Of a stretch of 64,000 nucleotides of DNA, positions 1 to 18,884 are shown piece after piece; the stretch's first letter is position 1; each line of letters begins with the position of its first letter. Source of the DNA: Struthidea cinerea. Its lineage: Eukaryota; Chordata; Aves; Passeriformes; Corcoracidae. The position numbers and the translations under genes were made by a program. The DNA lies in the NCBI GenBank assembly GCA_013397865.1, contig VZTI01000413.1:142118-206117 (forward strand), in the 5' to 3' direction. The notes under the pieces were generated by a model. That model was not told the DNA's origin. It was given only the letters and a program-made list of their open reading frames with translations, and did not search any database.

Positions 1-3000
1 AGGATCATGCAGAGCTACCAGGGAGGGACAAACAGGTGTTTGGGAAATGAAGCATGTGCAAACAGTCGAACTGGAGGAAACAACCTGGAAGGGCTGTAAC
101 AGAACAGCTATTCCACACCCTGCCCATTCCACACTCCCACTAGCTCAAGGTCAGTCTGGAAAAAAATCTTGGTATCTCCTGAGGGCTTTTTTATGGTTTA
201 TCTTCCCTGGATTTTAAAAGAACTAAACTGAGGCACAAGGAAGCATTCAGCACAGAATAGGGGCATCCATTCGAGCACTGAAGGTACATTAGCCACTCCA
301 TTTCCAGTTGACATTCCCACTTAGAACATTTTCCCTTGTGAACAAGCCCTAAATATTATGTTCCTCTGGTACAAGGTGGTTTATTTATATGGCTTGATTT
401 ATACACACGTGGCTGTTTCAAACCGTGGATTTTAATAAACCGCACAACAGATCCCAAACAATAAAGATGAGTAATAAATTCTGCATTAAACCTCAAGCAT
501 TTGGGCACAGTTTCAGAATGACAAAATGCTCTTGAAAACACCAAAGGTTAAGAAGTAAAGCAATGGCATCCTTCTTTTTGTTCTCTCAGAAAGCCTGGTG
601 AAATTGACAAGGGTTGATATAGTGGTACACATTGTGGGCTTCAGAGGTGTACAGCAGCTATAAAACCACTTTAAATGGACAGGTAAACTGGGTTTGCAGC
701 TGCCTTGAGCTGCTGAGACTACCAATAAATCAAAACCATAATTTACAATGTACGTGCAGGGTGGCACATGTGGGTTGCTTGGGGTGAAGACAAGAAGGGG
801 GGAGTGGATTGATAAGGTCAAGATTCCTTCTGTGAAGTCTCCTTCAAGCAGAAACTGTCAGTCACGTGCTTTTGCCTCACATATATCCATTTCAGTTGTG
901 TTTAATAGAAATGAGCATTACTCTGTGCCTTAAAAAATGTCCAAGGGTTAGGAACTACCTTTTAGAAATGTCATTACAGTTTCTCAACAAAATTTGGCAC
1001 TTTTTTCACCTTCTCATGGAAAACAAAAACCCCTCCCCATCTCAGGTTGTAGCAGTCACATTGATTCAAACATACCGTGTCATGGGCCAACTCACAGGCC
1101 ACTGCACAAAGATGTGCTGTGACACTGGGGACCTCTGAAAGGATTGCTGCTTGAGAAGGCAAGTGTGTCCTTCAAGCAGTTCAATGTGGCCATATTGTCT
1201 AATTTCTTTAGAAAAGCCCATGCTGTTATCTGGTGCCTATTTGTACTCAGAAAATGTCCTCCTTTGGTACATCTACATATTCAAACAGCAAACACATGTC
1301 CATGTATACTCACCTGTTACATCCCAAGGCATACAGTGTGTACTCTCAATTTTGTGTTGTATAAAAATCTCCTTGTTTCACACTGCCATCGCATTATTTT
1401 CAATATTTTTTACTTAATTTACCACACAAAAGAAAATTTATTCTTTTGGGCTACCGTGGTGCCCTGTGTAGATGTTTGTTTGCTCAAGGAACACAAGCCA
1501 CAGTGAGCCATTTGTGGCAGGGGGACTATGGACCATGTCCCCCTCTGCGTATCAAGAATGAAAATGTGTCTGGATCTTAAACGATGAGCTAGAGTTTAGC
1601 AACAGTTACTTCCACTTAAAGATCTGCAGAGGAGCTGCTCAGTCTGACTTCATGTCTCTGCTTGGCGTTTGACACTCACCATTATGGTTGTTACATCACT
1701 ACATTTCATTGTTTTGTCATTACGTCATTGTTTCCCCAGACCTGCAAACGCTTAGCTGCTCTCTGCATGCACCTGAAAATGTTATTCCACCACTGACTCC
1801 TTTCCAGTCATGACAAACCTTTCACTGTTATAATTTTGTTGCTGCCAGGGTAGTGCCAGCTGTATTTCCAATATGTGCAGGTTGCTGATGGGTGGCAGTG
1901 CAGAAGCAGAAATTTCCATCTGGGAAGAGGGGATGTTGAAAACCTCTATGTGGATTGGGAATCACCATCTGAGGCTGCGTCTAGCTAGCACAAATGTTAA
2001 AAAGCTTCCACCTTCCTTAGTTAGTGTGGCAATGTCCCCAAAGTCCTGGTCTAGAATTTCTCCTTGCATGTGAGACCAGCACACAATTCTTCCCTCATGG
2101 AAAGTACATGTGTTGGCAGAGGCAGAAGTGGATGAGGAGCTTTCTGTCACAAATCCCCACATAAGATTTGTTTTCAAATGGATTTCCTCAAGAGTTAAGT
2201 GAGTCACAGTGCTGGAGGAGCATCGTCTCCTTTCTGCATCCCAAGAGGCTGTACTCACAGGAATGGAATCAGAGTGGGTCCAGGCATTCTCCTTATAACT
2301 GCTGATAGATCAAATTTAGTTTTTTATTCAAGGGCACACATGGAGCTGGTTTTCTGTATCTTTCCCTTGGAACACTTTATTTGGTCACATGTGTTCTATT
2401 TAATACAACTGAAAGGAAAACTAATTTAAATTTACGTCACATGGTGGGGGGTGGTGCCAGGTAACAGTCAGATTATTAATTTTGAAGTGGCTTTGTTCTT
2501 GACAGCTCAGAAAATCTCTAAGGGAACATATTATTTAGCCTAGTAGGAGATACATTCACTTCTTTTTATGTGAGAAAAGTATGGTAAATGATAATTTATA
2601 CCATAAATCATCTATTTCACTTTAGAAAAACAAAATCAGAAATGTCTGTTTCCTAATATGTTTCTCATTTATGTCCTCAGCCCTGAAGCCTATCTCTTAA
2701 CATGAATAAAGATATGTCTCTTCAAATTAATTTGTAGAACTGTGATAATAAAATAAATATTAACAGGATTAGAGGAGAATTACAGGGAGGACAGTGCAAG
2801 AAGTGAAGATCAGGTGCCCCTTTTTGACCCAACTGATTAGAAACCCTGGGCTCCAGAGTGAGCTGAGTTATGAGAGAGCACTGATGGAGTCACTTTCTGC
2901 TTTTCCTCAAAATGTGCGCACAGCTCTGTTTCCTAAAGGCAGCGAGAATCCAACAGCAGGAAGCAGTTTCTTTGCTTCTGGCTTTAAGTGCTTTTCCTGC

Positions 3001-3574
3001 CTATGCACTCCTCAAATTCTCTTAGCAATGCTGTAAGACTTGTTTACACTCTGGTTCTTCTAATTTCCTTGTTGGATTTTTCAGGCCTTCTGAGTATTTG
3101 AGGAAGATACAATCTTTTGCATAGCAATTTCCAGTGGAGCCCCTTCCCCCATACAGTCTTTGCTTTTCAGCTAGTGACATTATTTTTGATTTGGGCAGAG
3201 GCTTCTTCCAAGGTGTTTATTGGCTTCTCACAGAGATCTCCAATTGAGAGAAGTTGTTATCCCTCTAAGATGGTTACCCAGTCACTAAAGGGAGTGGCAG
3301 AGGAATATAGAAGTCTGCACTTATCAAACAGCTAGAAATAAATAAAGAAAGGTTTATAAATGTCCTGAAGAAATTTATTTTGAAAAAGGATTTAGGGACT
3401 GGGGATTTCAGATGACATTCATGTGTGCAGCAGGGAGCAATGGTTTCAGACATTGGTGGTTTCAACTGAATGAGCTCAAAGAGGAAGTTTTACTATTGCA
3501 ACCAAACCCTCTAAATTCGGTGCTAGCACAGGTTGGCACAGGCTGCCTTCACTGTCTGCTGACTGCAGTGGGTG

Positions 3575-3602
3575 GCCTCCAAGGGGGACGCCTCCAAGGG
3601 GT
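3575..3602. repeat. Two-copy 15-bp direct repeat
   Basis: GCCTCCAAGGGG occurs at 3575 and again at 3590, giving a period of 15 bp. It lies in the large HTR2A intron. Minor and probably of no function. Confidence 0.7.
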
Positions 3603-6600
3603 AAGAAATTGCTGGACAAAACTGTGCTGCCTGGTCTGTTTTTTCATAAGCAGGGAGGCAGCCACACATCCCAAAGGTAGTAGTCATATCTCATTTGAAC
3701 ATTAATTTTTAAAATTTATTTCTTAATACGGTTGTAGTTATTCCCAGGTAATGATGTCCTTGACCTGTGACTGCACATTGCCTCATTTTGACTGAAGCTC
3801 TGAAGTGATTCTGTCTTTGTAGAGTAGAAGTGTTCTTGTGACTTAGCACACTTTCTGTAAGGGACACCCACAGGTAAAACCTTCACTTCTATGGCCAGCA
3901 AACAGAGGGAATATGTGGAAGCCTCAGAAAATTGAAAGACTTTATCAATATGTACAGAAATATTATTTTAGATGACACATACTTGAAGTCAATCTACTGC
4001 TAATTTACTATAGCATTTATATCTACTAAAGGCACACAACTTTTCCTAAGTAAGTAGGAAATACCAAACTGCCAGTAAATACAATTTTTTACAATATGTC
4101 TAAAGGAGAAAATAATGTGTACCACATGCCATATTCTTTGCCAGGTCTCCCATGGATTTGATGAAAGTCCTTTTTACTGTGCTTGGTTAGACCTTGTGGT
4201 CTGATTATGAATATTTTAGTGATGTTAAACCTGGAGAAAGATGTCAGAAGACCCCAACCCTAGACTGTTGTGTGCCAACAATGTTGTCTAAGTGTGCCAA
4301 CATTTAGACAAAAAGTAAATGTCTTTGCCTTATGTAGACTAGTGTGTAAATGCAAGTCAGTACAAATGCATCTACAGGGAAGAAGAGGGAGACAAGAAGA
4401 TATCTGGGCCCGCTTCTGTAGCAGAAGGCTGGACAAAGCTGTTTAGCTCTGTGATGTCTAGGAAGTCAATAATAGAGAGAGTCTGAAATTCCTTTTCTTT
4501 TTTACTGATCCAGAGAAGCCCACTCAACCTGATGTCCAGTGAGGAGCATGCTATCATGCCATGTAGAGCCAACTTGTTCACATGAGAAAACACCATCTCT
4601 GTGTTCCCCATGTGAAAACTTAGCCCATCCTTAAAGATGGGACAAAGAAACATTTATGGGAGTGATTTGGCAGTGTTTTGGCACCACATTGCCACATCAT
4701 ATCTGAGATGAAATTACTCCTCTTGCAGTCTGGTCTTTGGTGAGATTGAGACTTAGGACTGTCCCCGAGCCTGGAAGGAGTGAACTGTAAGGCGGTGTCT
4801 GGCTAAATGTGGACAGGAAGCTGAGGAAGCCGTTTGGCCCCAGGATGCTGGCTGAGCAGAGCCCAAGTCCAAGGTGGACAGCAGCTACAATTCTGGGAGC
4901 TGGAAGCGAGCTGGGCTTGATGTTCTCCTCCAGGGGGCATAGGCTGATGACAGCTGTGTATCTACCCCTTCATGCATGGTGACTAGAAGTGATGAAAAGT
5001 GACTGGCCTTACAATAAAGAGCTTAATATTTAGTCTGAAAATTTGCAAGGGGTTCCACAGGTCTCCAGACTATCTCTGCACAGAGGGACAAGGTTCTCCT
5101 CATTCTATTTTAGGCTGCTACTTCTGCGGCTCAGCAAAATGCAGCAGAGTATGTCAAACTCCCTTTTTCTTTCTGTGTTTTCAATTAATGTTGTTTATAT
5201 TGCATTTGTGTTTTTAAGTTCCTGGTAGCAATGGTTTAATTTCTACTCAAAAGAAGTTACACATTTATGGTTGTCACTGGCTAAATATGTTAATTTGCAA
5301 AGGAAAAGAACCTCTGTGTAGGATCAACTCCAGCCACCTGTGATATCCAGTCCGTTTAACTAACATAGGACCTTTCTGTATTCTGTGTCAGATGGCCTCA
5401 CAATGTTCACTGTTCAGGCCCCTAGAGAGCAGATTTGGTGATAACAGGGCTTTGAGAAGAAGGAAATACCATACCTTTTTTACAGGATCTTCCTAGATCA
5501 GATGTTATCAGTTTGTCTTTTTAGCGATGAAGCTTCAAAATCATCCTCAGGGCTAATGTATTGTGTGCTATACATGCTACATACACAGTAATGCTTAAAA
5601 AAAATACTTATAGCAGCAACAAGATAGAAATTATGGAAAGATCTTAGATATTCCACTACCATAAGCAAATAATGTGATGCCTCCTAGAGCAGTCTAAGTG
5701 ACAAGATCCCCTAATATTCCAGTTTTTATATCTCTGTCTTTTAATTTTTACGTGATGTGATTTGTTGAATGCTGATAATTTACTTAACTCTGCCTTAATC
5801 CTTCACTGAACTGAATAGAGATTTCTGTTAGCATCTCTGAGATTTCTTCAGCAGTGCTACTTGGCCTCACTGGGTAGTTTAAAAGGAGACTGAACATAGC
5901 TATCAGATAATTTTTTTAATTATTGTAATATTTTTTTTACAATAATTTAACACTCCATCTGAAGGGCACAGATAACAAAAACTGTAATTCTTCTGGATTT
6001 TCTAGACCTCAGACCATGTCCCAATTGTTTGTCCATGCATCCTTTTGTGGTTGCTTGCAGAAGCTGCTTAATAAGCAAATGGTCAGCTTTTTACTAGTTA
6101 TACAAGGAGACTGCAGCAATGGCTGGACAGCTATTGGGATAGATGTCCTGATGTGATGGATAATTTGGAAGGAAAAACAGAATGAGAAGCAGCTTAGAGA
6201 CCTGTACAGGTCTGAAGATGATTAGTCAGGATCCTGTGCTTTATGTTTCACTGTCCACCCTGCAGCTAATGCCCTTCACCCTGACTGAACTCTGTTAAAC
6301 CAGTCAATGCCCTGGTCACATTTACATGATAACAGTCTTGAAGAAGAGATTAAAAGGGCTCGTATCTGCCCATATTTCCCATCTACTGGTGTCTATGTTG
6401 GTGCTACAGCAGGATCCCTAGGCTTATCTTTCTGTTAAATGTCACAAAGCACCTTGAATATGAAAAATAAATACATGAACTGTCCTTGCAACAGGAAATG
6501 CAGGAGTGACCTCCTCATGTCCTGCAGTGGTATGCAAAGCAGGGCTGGATTTAACTGGGGAACTTTCAATCTAAAACTTCTGAGTACTTCTGTGCTTGTA

Positions 6601-9600
6601 GGGGGAAATTTACGCTGCTCACTCAGTGCACCTGGGACCTAAAATCACAGAGTTTTTCTCTCAGGATACTCACAGTTCAGCTCAGTTTATGGTCCTGGCT
6701 ATAGCAGTCAATTTGACATTTCAAAACTCAGATCAAATACAAAAAGTCGTAACAAATGGCTATGTTCTGCCAAAAGGAAATAAGTCTTCCCAGTGGGTGT
6801 GATTTATTTCCAACATAAAGGCAGGATTGAATACTGTGAAATACACAGATTCCAATTTTGATCAGGCAGAAAAGAGAGCCTTTATCGTGATGCTACAGAC
6901 TGCTTTCAGGACATCACAGGAGCTCAACAAGCTATTTTCCATCAATGACCCTGGAGGACATCATAGGCAAAATCACCTGACAGGTGTTTCTAAATTTGTT
7001 TCAGGTAATTAGGAATATGTTGTTGCAGTTCTGACAAAATCCCTGACTTTTATTAGCTGAGATTCTGCTTAGAAGGGATGCCAATGGCACAGACCAGGTA
7101 ATGTGTGGGGAAAGTTAATTTCAGCCTGAATGTTCAATAGTTTGCAATGTTCCTGCTGACAAAGATAAATATAAGGATTTAATTTTGAAGAATTCTGTGG
7201 TACATGAATCTTTCTTAACGTCATAAAACACAACATCTGGCTTAAGTCAAATTTAATAAATAAAGGAACTTGTGATATTGTTCTGTATAATTTTAAAATG
7301 AATGAAATTTTCTCTTTTCTTGACATTTTCTTTTATGCAACATAGTGCTACTTTAACAGCACCATTTTTAATTTAGAAGGTGTTTAAATGCAGTTACAGT
7401 GTAGAGACTGTTGTACAGTTAATGAATCCCAACATAATTCCTTGTACACTTCTTTTGTTCTCATTTGTATTGAATGTGGCATTTGCTATGCCAAAATCCA
7501 TCTCCTCTGACTAGAGATGCTCAAGTAATTTCTTGGTGAATATGGGATCCTCTTTTGAGCATGTATTGTTGTGGAGACCTACTGGAGAAAGATTAGAGGG
7601 GGCCTGTGAACAACTCCTTTCTGCACTTTGCAACACCTCACACTGCACGTTCTGTAGAAAAGGGTATCCTGTGACAGGACCCAGGCTCATCCTTCCCCCT
7701 CTGCAAGGGGAATCCATTCTGAATATTTGTATGTATTGTACGCTGTGCTGGGAACATGAATGGCTAAAAAACACAGCCTTTCAGAGAGGGGGTAGTAACT
7801 TACAATAGACACTGTGCTGCAACTGCCTTTTTCGTGAAACATTCCATTTACTCTGATGTACCCTACAAAGAGAGATTGGCTGATTATAGGTCATATTGGC
7901 ACCAACCAACAGTTACCTATTCATTCAAAAAAACCTGATAATAGGACAGGCCTGGTCTAAATGAACTTAAGGCTTCTTCACTGGTAGCTTCAAGAGAAAG
8001 AAGGACATGGTCCTTATGGTCTTCAAAACAAAGACAAGTTTAAAAAAAGACAACGATTTCTTTCATCAGCACCTTGACTAACCAGGTTCTTTCCACATTG
8101 CTGTGCTTTTAAAAATACAGCTCTGTTGTTTATAATTTGCCTTTAAAAATAAAACCAAAACAGAAAGAAATGCCACACATTAATGCTATGACCACTCCTC
8201 ATTCCTTTTTTCACCTGTAAGGCAGAATTCTTCTCGCAAAAGAAGTGCTCACAAAATGAATGTGTGCCTTTTTCATAGGCAAAACCCTTCATCTCATCCT
8301 GGTGTAATTACCCGAAGAACATGGTAAATATATACATAATAATTATTCTTCCTCTGATGATACTTATTTACTGGTATAATGTGTTCTCCCCCGCCCAGAT
8401 GAGTGCCAGGTTGCTCAGTGTCGCTGGTTTGCAAATATGTCCCTATGGACACATGCCCGTGTGCCATTTCTTTATCTCTGTGTTTCCAAATTTGGAGAAT
8501 TTAGAAAGCAGTTTAATCATTAACATTCCTTTAAGGACTTTCTTCCATAGAGAAGAATATTATGTTAGTAACACCTTCTTGTCAGATGAAAAAACATATA
8601 CAAATTCAAAATGCAAGGTTATTGAACCTTTACAGTTATGGGAGGGAGATATGTGTGGTAAGCTGATGGTCTGGTGGATGTGTTCACTCTTCTGGGAAGA
8701 ACAAATCAATCAAAGAGTTCTGTTACATGGGAAATACGGGGATAATTTACACCAGCGTAAATAGGATATTTATGTCTCTTTCTCGGAACCATCTTAAGTA
8801 ATGGCTCATAACCAGAATACATGTGCTAGTCAACTCAGAAATGTGCATCACAGCACTGAATGTTTCTTTCCCATGGAACTGAGCATTACCTTCCCCTAGA
8901 CAACCTGTACATGAAGGGCTTGTTTTCTCATTAATTGTCACTACTGTAGGAGTCATTAGTATGGCAATTAACTTTTTACTGACATGATTGCTGCTGACTA
9001 CTAAGCCTCATACATTGTGTCTCTATGAAGAGATACAATGAAGATTCTATTTCTGAGATGGTTCTGAAGCTCTAATACTTTATGCATGAAATTTCATGCC
9101 AACACCCTTCGTTATAATTGATGCAAATTCCTCTATATGTCGTGCAACAATTTTTTACAACTTCTTTTTATTTTTATGGTGGCATCTACATCCACAAATG
9201 GTAAAGGTCCCAGGGTTGCCCAAACACAAAACCTACAATGTTTGCTCCTGAGATCCTGCAGCTGGAGTGAGCAAACAGTATGTTCACTTTGGGAGATGGT
9301 TTCATGGGTATGATAAAAATTTAAAAAATGTTCCCTGGGGAAATGGCTATAAAAACTGCTAAGAATGCAAAGTCAAGCCTTCAAAAGAAGAAATGGAAGC
9401 AGAGCGAATAAGTAGATGGGAAAGAGGGTAGTGTAGTAGATATCTCAAGTTTAGCTCCACTCCAGCACTTCCAAATTTAGGTGCTAAGATTTACATCCAT
9501 ATTGTCAGAGTACAGTTCAGTGTGTAATTATTTGCAGTTTTATATATTTTGGCAGTATATTCCATGTTACAACAAACGGTCTTTTCCTATGCGAAGGCAT

Positions 9601-11154
9601 ACCTAAATTAGACTTGATTGAAATGGCGAATTATGTCATCTGGAAGAAATGGATATGTAGTAGATTCAGGACAGGGACTCCCAGCCTGCAGTTGATTAGC
9701 TGCTTATGCCTTTTGAAAACTGTAAAGGGATTTTCAAATGAAAGCTGTCCTTGACAGAAAGAAGACTGAGCCTAAGGAGGCCAAAGCTGTCCGCTAAACA
9801 CAATCCAGAGGCACTGGTGGTTGAGCTCTCCCAATCCCTGCTGCTTCCCTGGCCCTTCATACGCTGTAAGGCAGCAAGAAGTCATGCAGAGAAATTGCAG
9901 GCTGCCTGTGAAGGAGGTGTAAGCCTCTGTGTCAGCATAAAATGTCACACTGCCAATTATCTGGGGGCTCAGTTGTACTGGGTTTGATTTGTACACCTGG
10001 AGCTAACTTCACCCTACACTTCGGAGAATGTTGCTTCATATGTTACAGTATTTCTCATTTTTGAAGCCTCAAAAGCAATGGCAAAATTTGAGAGTTATGT
10101 GGTGGGAGGTATTTTACCAGCTTCATCCAGATCCATGTTGGGGGTTTTTTTCTGCATGAAAAGTACTGAATAAGTTGTTAGTGACTGTGGAGTGCAGAGA
10201 CTGCCTGAAGGCAGTCAAAAGATGTGTAGGCTGAGTGAGAAATGATAAGAGAAAACTTAGCTTGGAGTGCTTGGGCTTCATCAGACTTCACCTTACTTAG
10301 ACCATTAACAGAGGAATAGAGAGAAATAAAAATTGAGGGATATTATATGTAAGGACTTAACATTCATGCCTGTAATTCTTTTATGTTACCCTTTCAAGAA
10401 GGGAATGATGCACTGTTGGCCTCTTGCAGAGCAATGCGTTTGTTAGGCCCACTCAGGACTCAAAGGTATTTTACATGTATTTTTCAGTATAGGCTGTATT
10501 TACATTTCTATAGATTCCAGTTCTATTCAAAATTCTACTTTTTTCTAGCAGGGGGAAATGCTTTGGCTTTTTACACCTGTTCTCAATAAGGACCTCTGTG
10601 CTTCAAAACAAATGAAATAATTTTCAGGGTTTAATGAGCTTTTGCCTTCAACAGCTACAAATAATGTAATTATCTAGCCACTGTGCGTGCTGGATGATTT
10701 AAGAATTAAAGACACGATTAGAATCTGTTACAGTAATTAGAATCTATTTTAAACCAATTGCCTGTGGCATTACATGGTCTAGTGAAAGAAAGGCTGCTGG
10801 CTAAATGCTCTTCTTCCACTAAATGCAAAAACAAATGTTAGCACAATTTTTTTTCTAACTGAGAAAATCAAGATTTCAGAAGTCAAGTAGATTAAACTAT
10901 CTGCGCTTTTCTTCTGCTGTTTTTTAAATGCTTCATATGTCAATGAAGCCAATGGAAGGAAGATCACTGACTGCCTTTGGTTAAAATCCACTGAATATAT
11001 TTGTGTATTTAATGAATAAAAGGAAAATTACACATTTAGTGAACAAAAGTGCAATTAATTGGGTACACTGGAAGTTATAATTTAGGCAGGTTGGGAAGCA
11101 CTAGAAGAGCTTCTTCAGGCCCCACAAATCAGGTAGAATCCATGCCCCATAAAT

Positions 11155-11410
11155 CAGCTAGAACTATTTGCAGGAGTCAGTGAGCAGGTGGATAAGGGTA
11201 ATCCAGCAGATATAATGTTCCCAGATTTCCAGAAAGTTCTGAAAATACTGTTTTGTCAAAGGCTGTTAGTGAAATTAAATTCTAACGGCAATAGAAGAAG
11301 AATCCTCTTGTAGAAAAAGAATGAGTTGAAAGACAGAAGGTTGAAAGACAAGTGGTAGGATTAAATGGTTTGTTCCCATACTGAGGGTGGTAGAAGGCAG
11401 CATCTGACAG
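11155..11410 (+). mobile_element. CR1-type LINE fragment, reverse transcriptase region
   Basis: Conceptual translation from about 11190 reads VDKGNPADIMFPDFQKVL, then QRLLVKLNSNG, then a stop. This matches the order of the CR1 reverse transcriptase block around its A motif (VDVVYLDFSKAFD..LLxKL). The catalytic Asp context is partly eroded and stops are present, so it is an old dead fragment. It runs in the opposite sense to HTR2A. Ends are approximate. Confidence 0.7.
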
Positions 11411-11767
11411 CCCTGCATGTTCATCAGTGCTGTTCAGTTCAGCCTGAGCTCTTTGCATGGTCAGTGGAACTGATTAAATGTGCTGCCAGCACACAACTTT
11501 TGGCGGTTTCCCCCCTCTTCCTTTGCTAAAATGAACCTCTCCACAGGGGAACATAACTTTAATTTCTTTCTCTTGCTTTTTACCTTCCATCAGGAGAGTT
11601 CGCAGGTCACCAGCTCAGCTGGAAACTGTAGGAGCATGGGGTAGTCAAAGGATATCTATCTGAGGCTGCAGAGCAAAACCTTGGATCGGAATCTGTAAGT
11701 GAGAGGGTAGCCACACCATGTGCTGTGTAGGGTGTGTTGTACCCAACACCAGCTCTGCCAGTGCCAG

Positions 11768-11975
11768 ATATCATGGAATGGCTTGGATTGGAAAGGACCT
11801 TCAATATAATCTCACTTCAACTCCCCTGCCACAGGTGGGGACACTTTCCACTAGACCAGGTTGCTCAGAGCTCCATCCAGGCTGGCCTTGAGCACTTCCA
11901 GAGATGGAGCATCCACAGCTTTTCTGGGCAACCTATGCCAGTGTCTCACCATCCTCACCTCACTCATCCCAGTGA
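11768..11975 (-). mobile_element. CR1 LINE 3' end, truncated
   Basis: Reads ATCATGGAATGGCTTGGATT GGAAAGGACCTT at its left end, then the CR1 signature phrases for a contribution of the terminal coding part and 3' UTR (ACCAGGTTGCTCAGAGC, GGCCTTGAGCAC, TCTGGGCAACCT). The element's 3' end points left, so it lies on the minus strand. It is 5' truncated, as most avian CR1 copies are, and inserted about 350 bp from the opposite-strand CR1 fragment at 11.2 kb. Confidence 0.85.
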
Positions 11976-14652
11976 GGGTTCTCAGTGATAGTTTTGTGAA
12001 AATGCAAAGAGTTAAATAATTTATAGCCCTGTCAGTCTAAGTAGCACTGAGAGCTTGGAGGCTGGTAAATGATACATGGAGCACCTCTTTGTTCAGATAG
12101 CATTTCCTATTAGTAAGTGATACAGAAAGCGCCTTCAGAAACCCATTTCCTACATATTCTTGGCTGTATGGTGGCAGATCAAGAGAATAAGGGTTGATGA
12201 CTGACTGACAGCGGGTTGCATGGGTGATCTGGGACCTGTCAAGATTTCTTATAATAGTGGCATTTTTCTTTATTAATATAGTGATATGGCACAGTGCAAA
12301 CGTAGTCCAGCCTGGCAGTGACTGGCTCATCTGTTTCTTACAGCGTCCTATGTGATTGCTTTCTTACCTGTCCGCTGGAGCACATCCCATTTGCCATAGC
12401 TTGTTGCCAGGCTGGAAACCAACCAGTCTTCCTTCAGCTGGTCTCCCCATACCCCTTGCTTCCATGAGACTAGAAACCAGCTGAGCACCACTTCATTCCT
12501 GCCCACTGAAGTGTTCTTGCCTAGGTTCATTTATACCTATTTAACCTCTTCACTGTTTTGGTGACATGAAATGTGTGAATGAGATGGAGTTCACCCTATA
12601 ACCCTTCCTGTTTTCCTGACATCCACTCTTCCCTTGCACAAGGCCTTATCCAGCTGCAGTAAAGCAGGACTCTGTCCTCTTCACTCATGCCACACTTGAG
12701 TGGTTTCCAATAAAATAAGGAGTTATATTTTTCAGGGTTATATAAATAGGGACCACGTTGCTATCACTTGCCATAATAATAACAAGTAACATCTGTGACT
12801 CATCTCATCACTGTTAGAAAAAAGTTTCTCCAGAGAGAAGAAAAGGTGTTTTTACAATGGATATGTTGTTAGTTATTACTGCAAACAAAAGCCATAACTT
12901 TTGAAACAAAATACCAAGCTATCGAAGAAATAAACCCTCCTGCTACAGGACATAAACCATGTTCTAACTAATAGGGCTAAAATAACACTTCTTTTTCTGG
13001 ATTCCTTTTAATAGTGAGCTAATTCAGATACCGTGTCAGTAAGCCCCTGTCTGAAAAAAGATGCTGAGCAGGGTGGACCACTGGTTTGCCCCTGGAATGG
13101 TCATTCTGATCATTCTGTGAATTTGTGTTTCAAAAGGACAGTAATTTCACACACACTAAGCACAAGGCACCGCATGCAAGTGCAGGCAAACACAGTATGC
13201 ACAATTTTAAAAAATACTTGACTTATTTATGTTATATAGAGAAATGCACTGAAAATAATTGCACTTAGCAGTGTCAAAAATTGGAAAAACTGGACACAGT
13301 AGGTAATATGTTTTCTACTGGATTAAAGAAATGTGACTGTAGAAGAGACAAGATATGATTCATCTAATCTAAACGAAGACATCTACATCTGAGTTGCTAT
13401 AGGCTTCCTTTATAGTTGAGAGCTAGGTATTTTTAGGGTGGGATTCACCTGGCCTGTGTTAGACATCTGGTCAGCTGAATGCACCCCAGAGCCAGACGCT
13501 GTTGAACCTCCTCAGGTCACGGAGGATGCGGAACTGTCCTCCTGTTGAGTGAGGACTCCCACGATTTCTTGCTGTGCAGCAGAAGATAAAGCTATTTTAA
13601 ATCCTAGCAGTCCTAGACTGCTTTTTCTCAGACTTTGGGCCAGGATCAAGAGGCAGGCCAGGAGACAATTTAGAGTGCCAGGCTGGCAGCGTGTTAGGCA
13701 TCATCTCCTTTCCCTCCTCTGGGAAGAGTGGTAAGGGATCACAGTTACCACTTGCAATAATTTGTATTAGCCAGGGAAGGAGCTAATTACCTTTGATTGC
13801 TGACAGCTCACATCTCTTCCAGGGCAGAAGAGTGAATTTTTCCTGCCTCTGAATAAGTGACCTGCCGATGCTCAAGGGTCTACAAAACCGTAAGTGGTAA
13901 AAGGGACCTGTGTTTTCAAAGCATTTGAGAACCTCCAACCCCAGGTGTGCGAGGAAATCCCTGATGGCATCAGACACCAAACTCTTCCAACTCCCATGCC
14001 ATAAGACTGCTCTGGACATGCTGCCACCATGGGAATGAAAGATCAGTGTTCCCATGCCTAGTTTTGAGGCTCTGGGTTTTTCCAGTGCAAAAAGAGATTC
14101 ATGTACTGGGTCATTCAGAACACCTATTTCAGACTGTAACTCTGAACTGTCCTCTGGAGAGACTCCTCTCAGTAACACTGTACACAGTATCTGCTAGCTC
14201 CTAAATAGAATGCATAAATTCCACGCCATACCCACCGAGAAAGGCAGAGAAGATCTGCCCATGAGAAAAACCTCTAAGCAAATTACCCTAATAAGAAATT
14301 GGGAACAACTGACTTACATAAAACAGGGAAATGCTTTTTTCAGTTGATACATTTTTTTTTCTTTTCAGATATTTAGGTAATGATGGATAATCAATATGGG
14401 AAATAATATCTTTAAGATAAACTTGAATGCAGTTATGCTATCACTGATGCATGTTCTTTCAGTGCTGCTCAGTTCTCCTCCATTTCCCATTGCCGTTGCT
14501 GATTTCCATTGCATAATTACTACATTACAGCAGTTCTTAGAGTGTGGAAAGCAAAATACTGCAGGCAGAGAATAAAATTTTAGACTGCAGTATGTATTTC
14601 AAATCCTCTGAAAAGCTGGAAATCTGCAATTACATGCTGAAATATTGCCTCA

Positions 14653-18884
<4,232 letters not shown>

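Noticed and set aside
13783..14178. 131-codon minus-strand frame near the second coding exon, considered as the last HTR2A exon
   Set aside because: It contains none of the TM5-TM7 motifs (no CWxP, no NPxxY).
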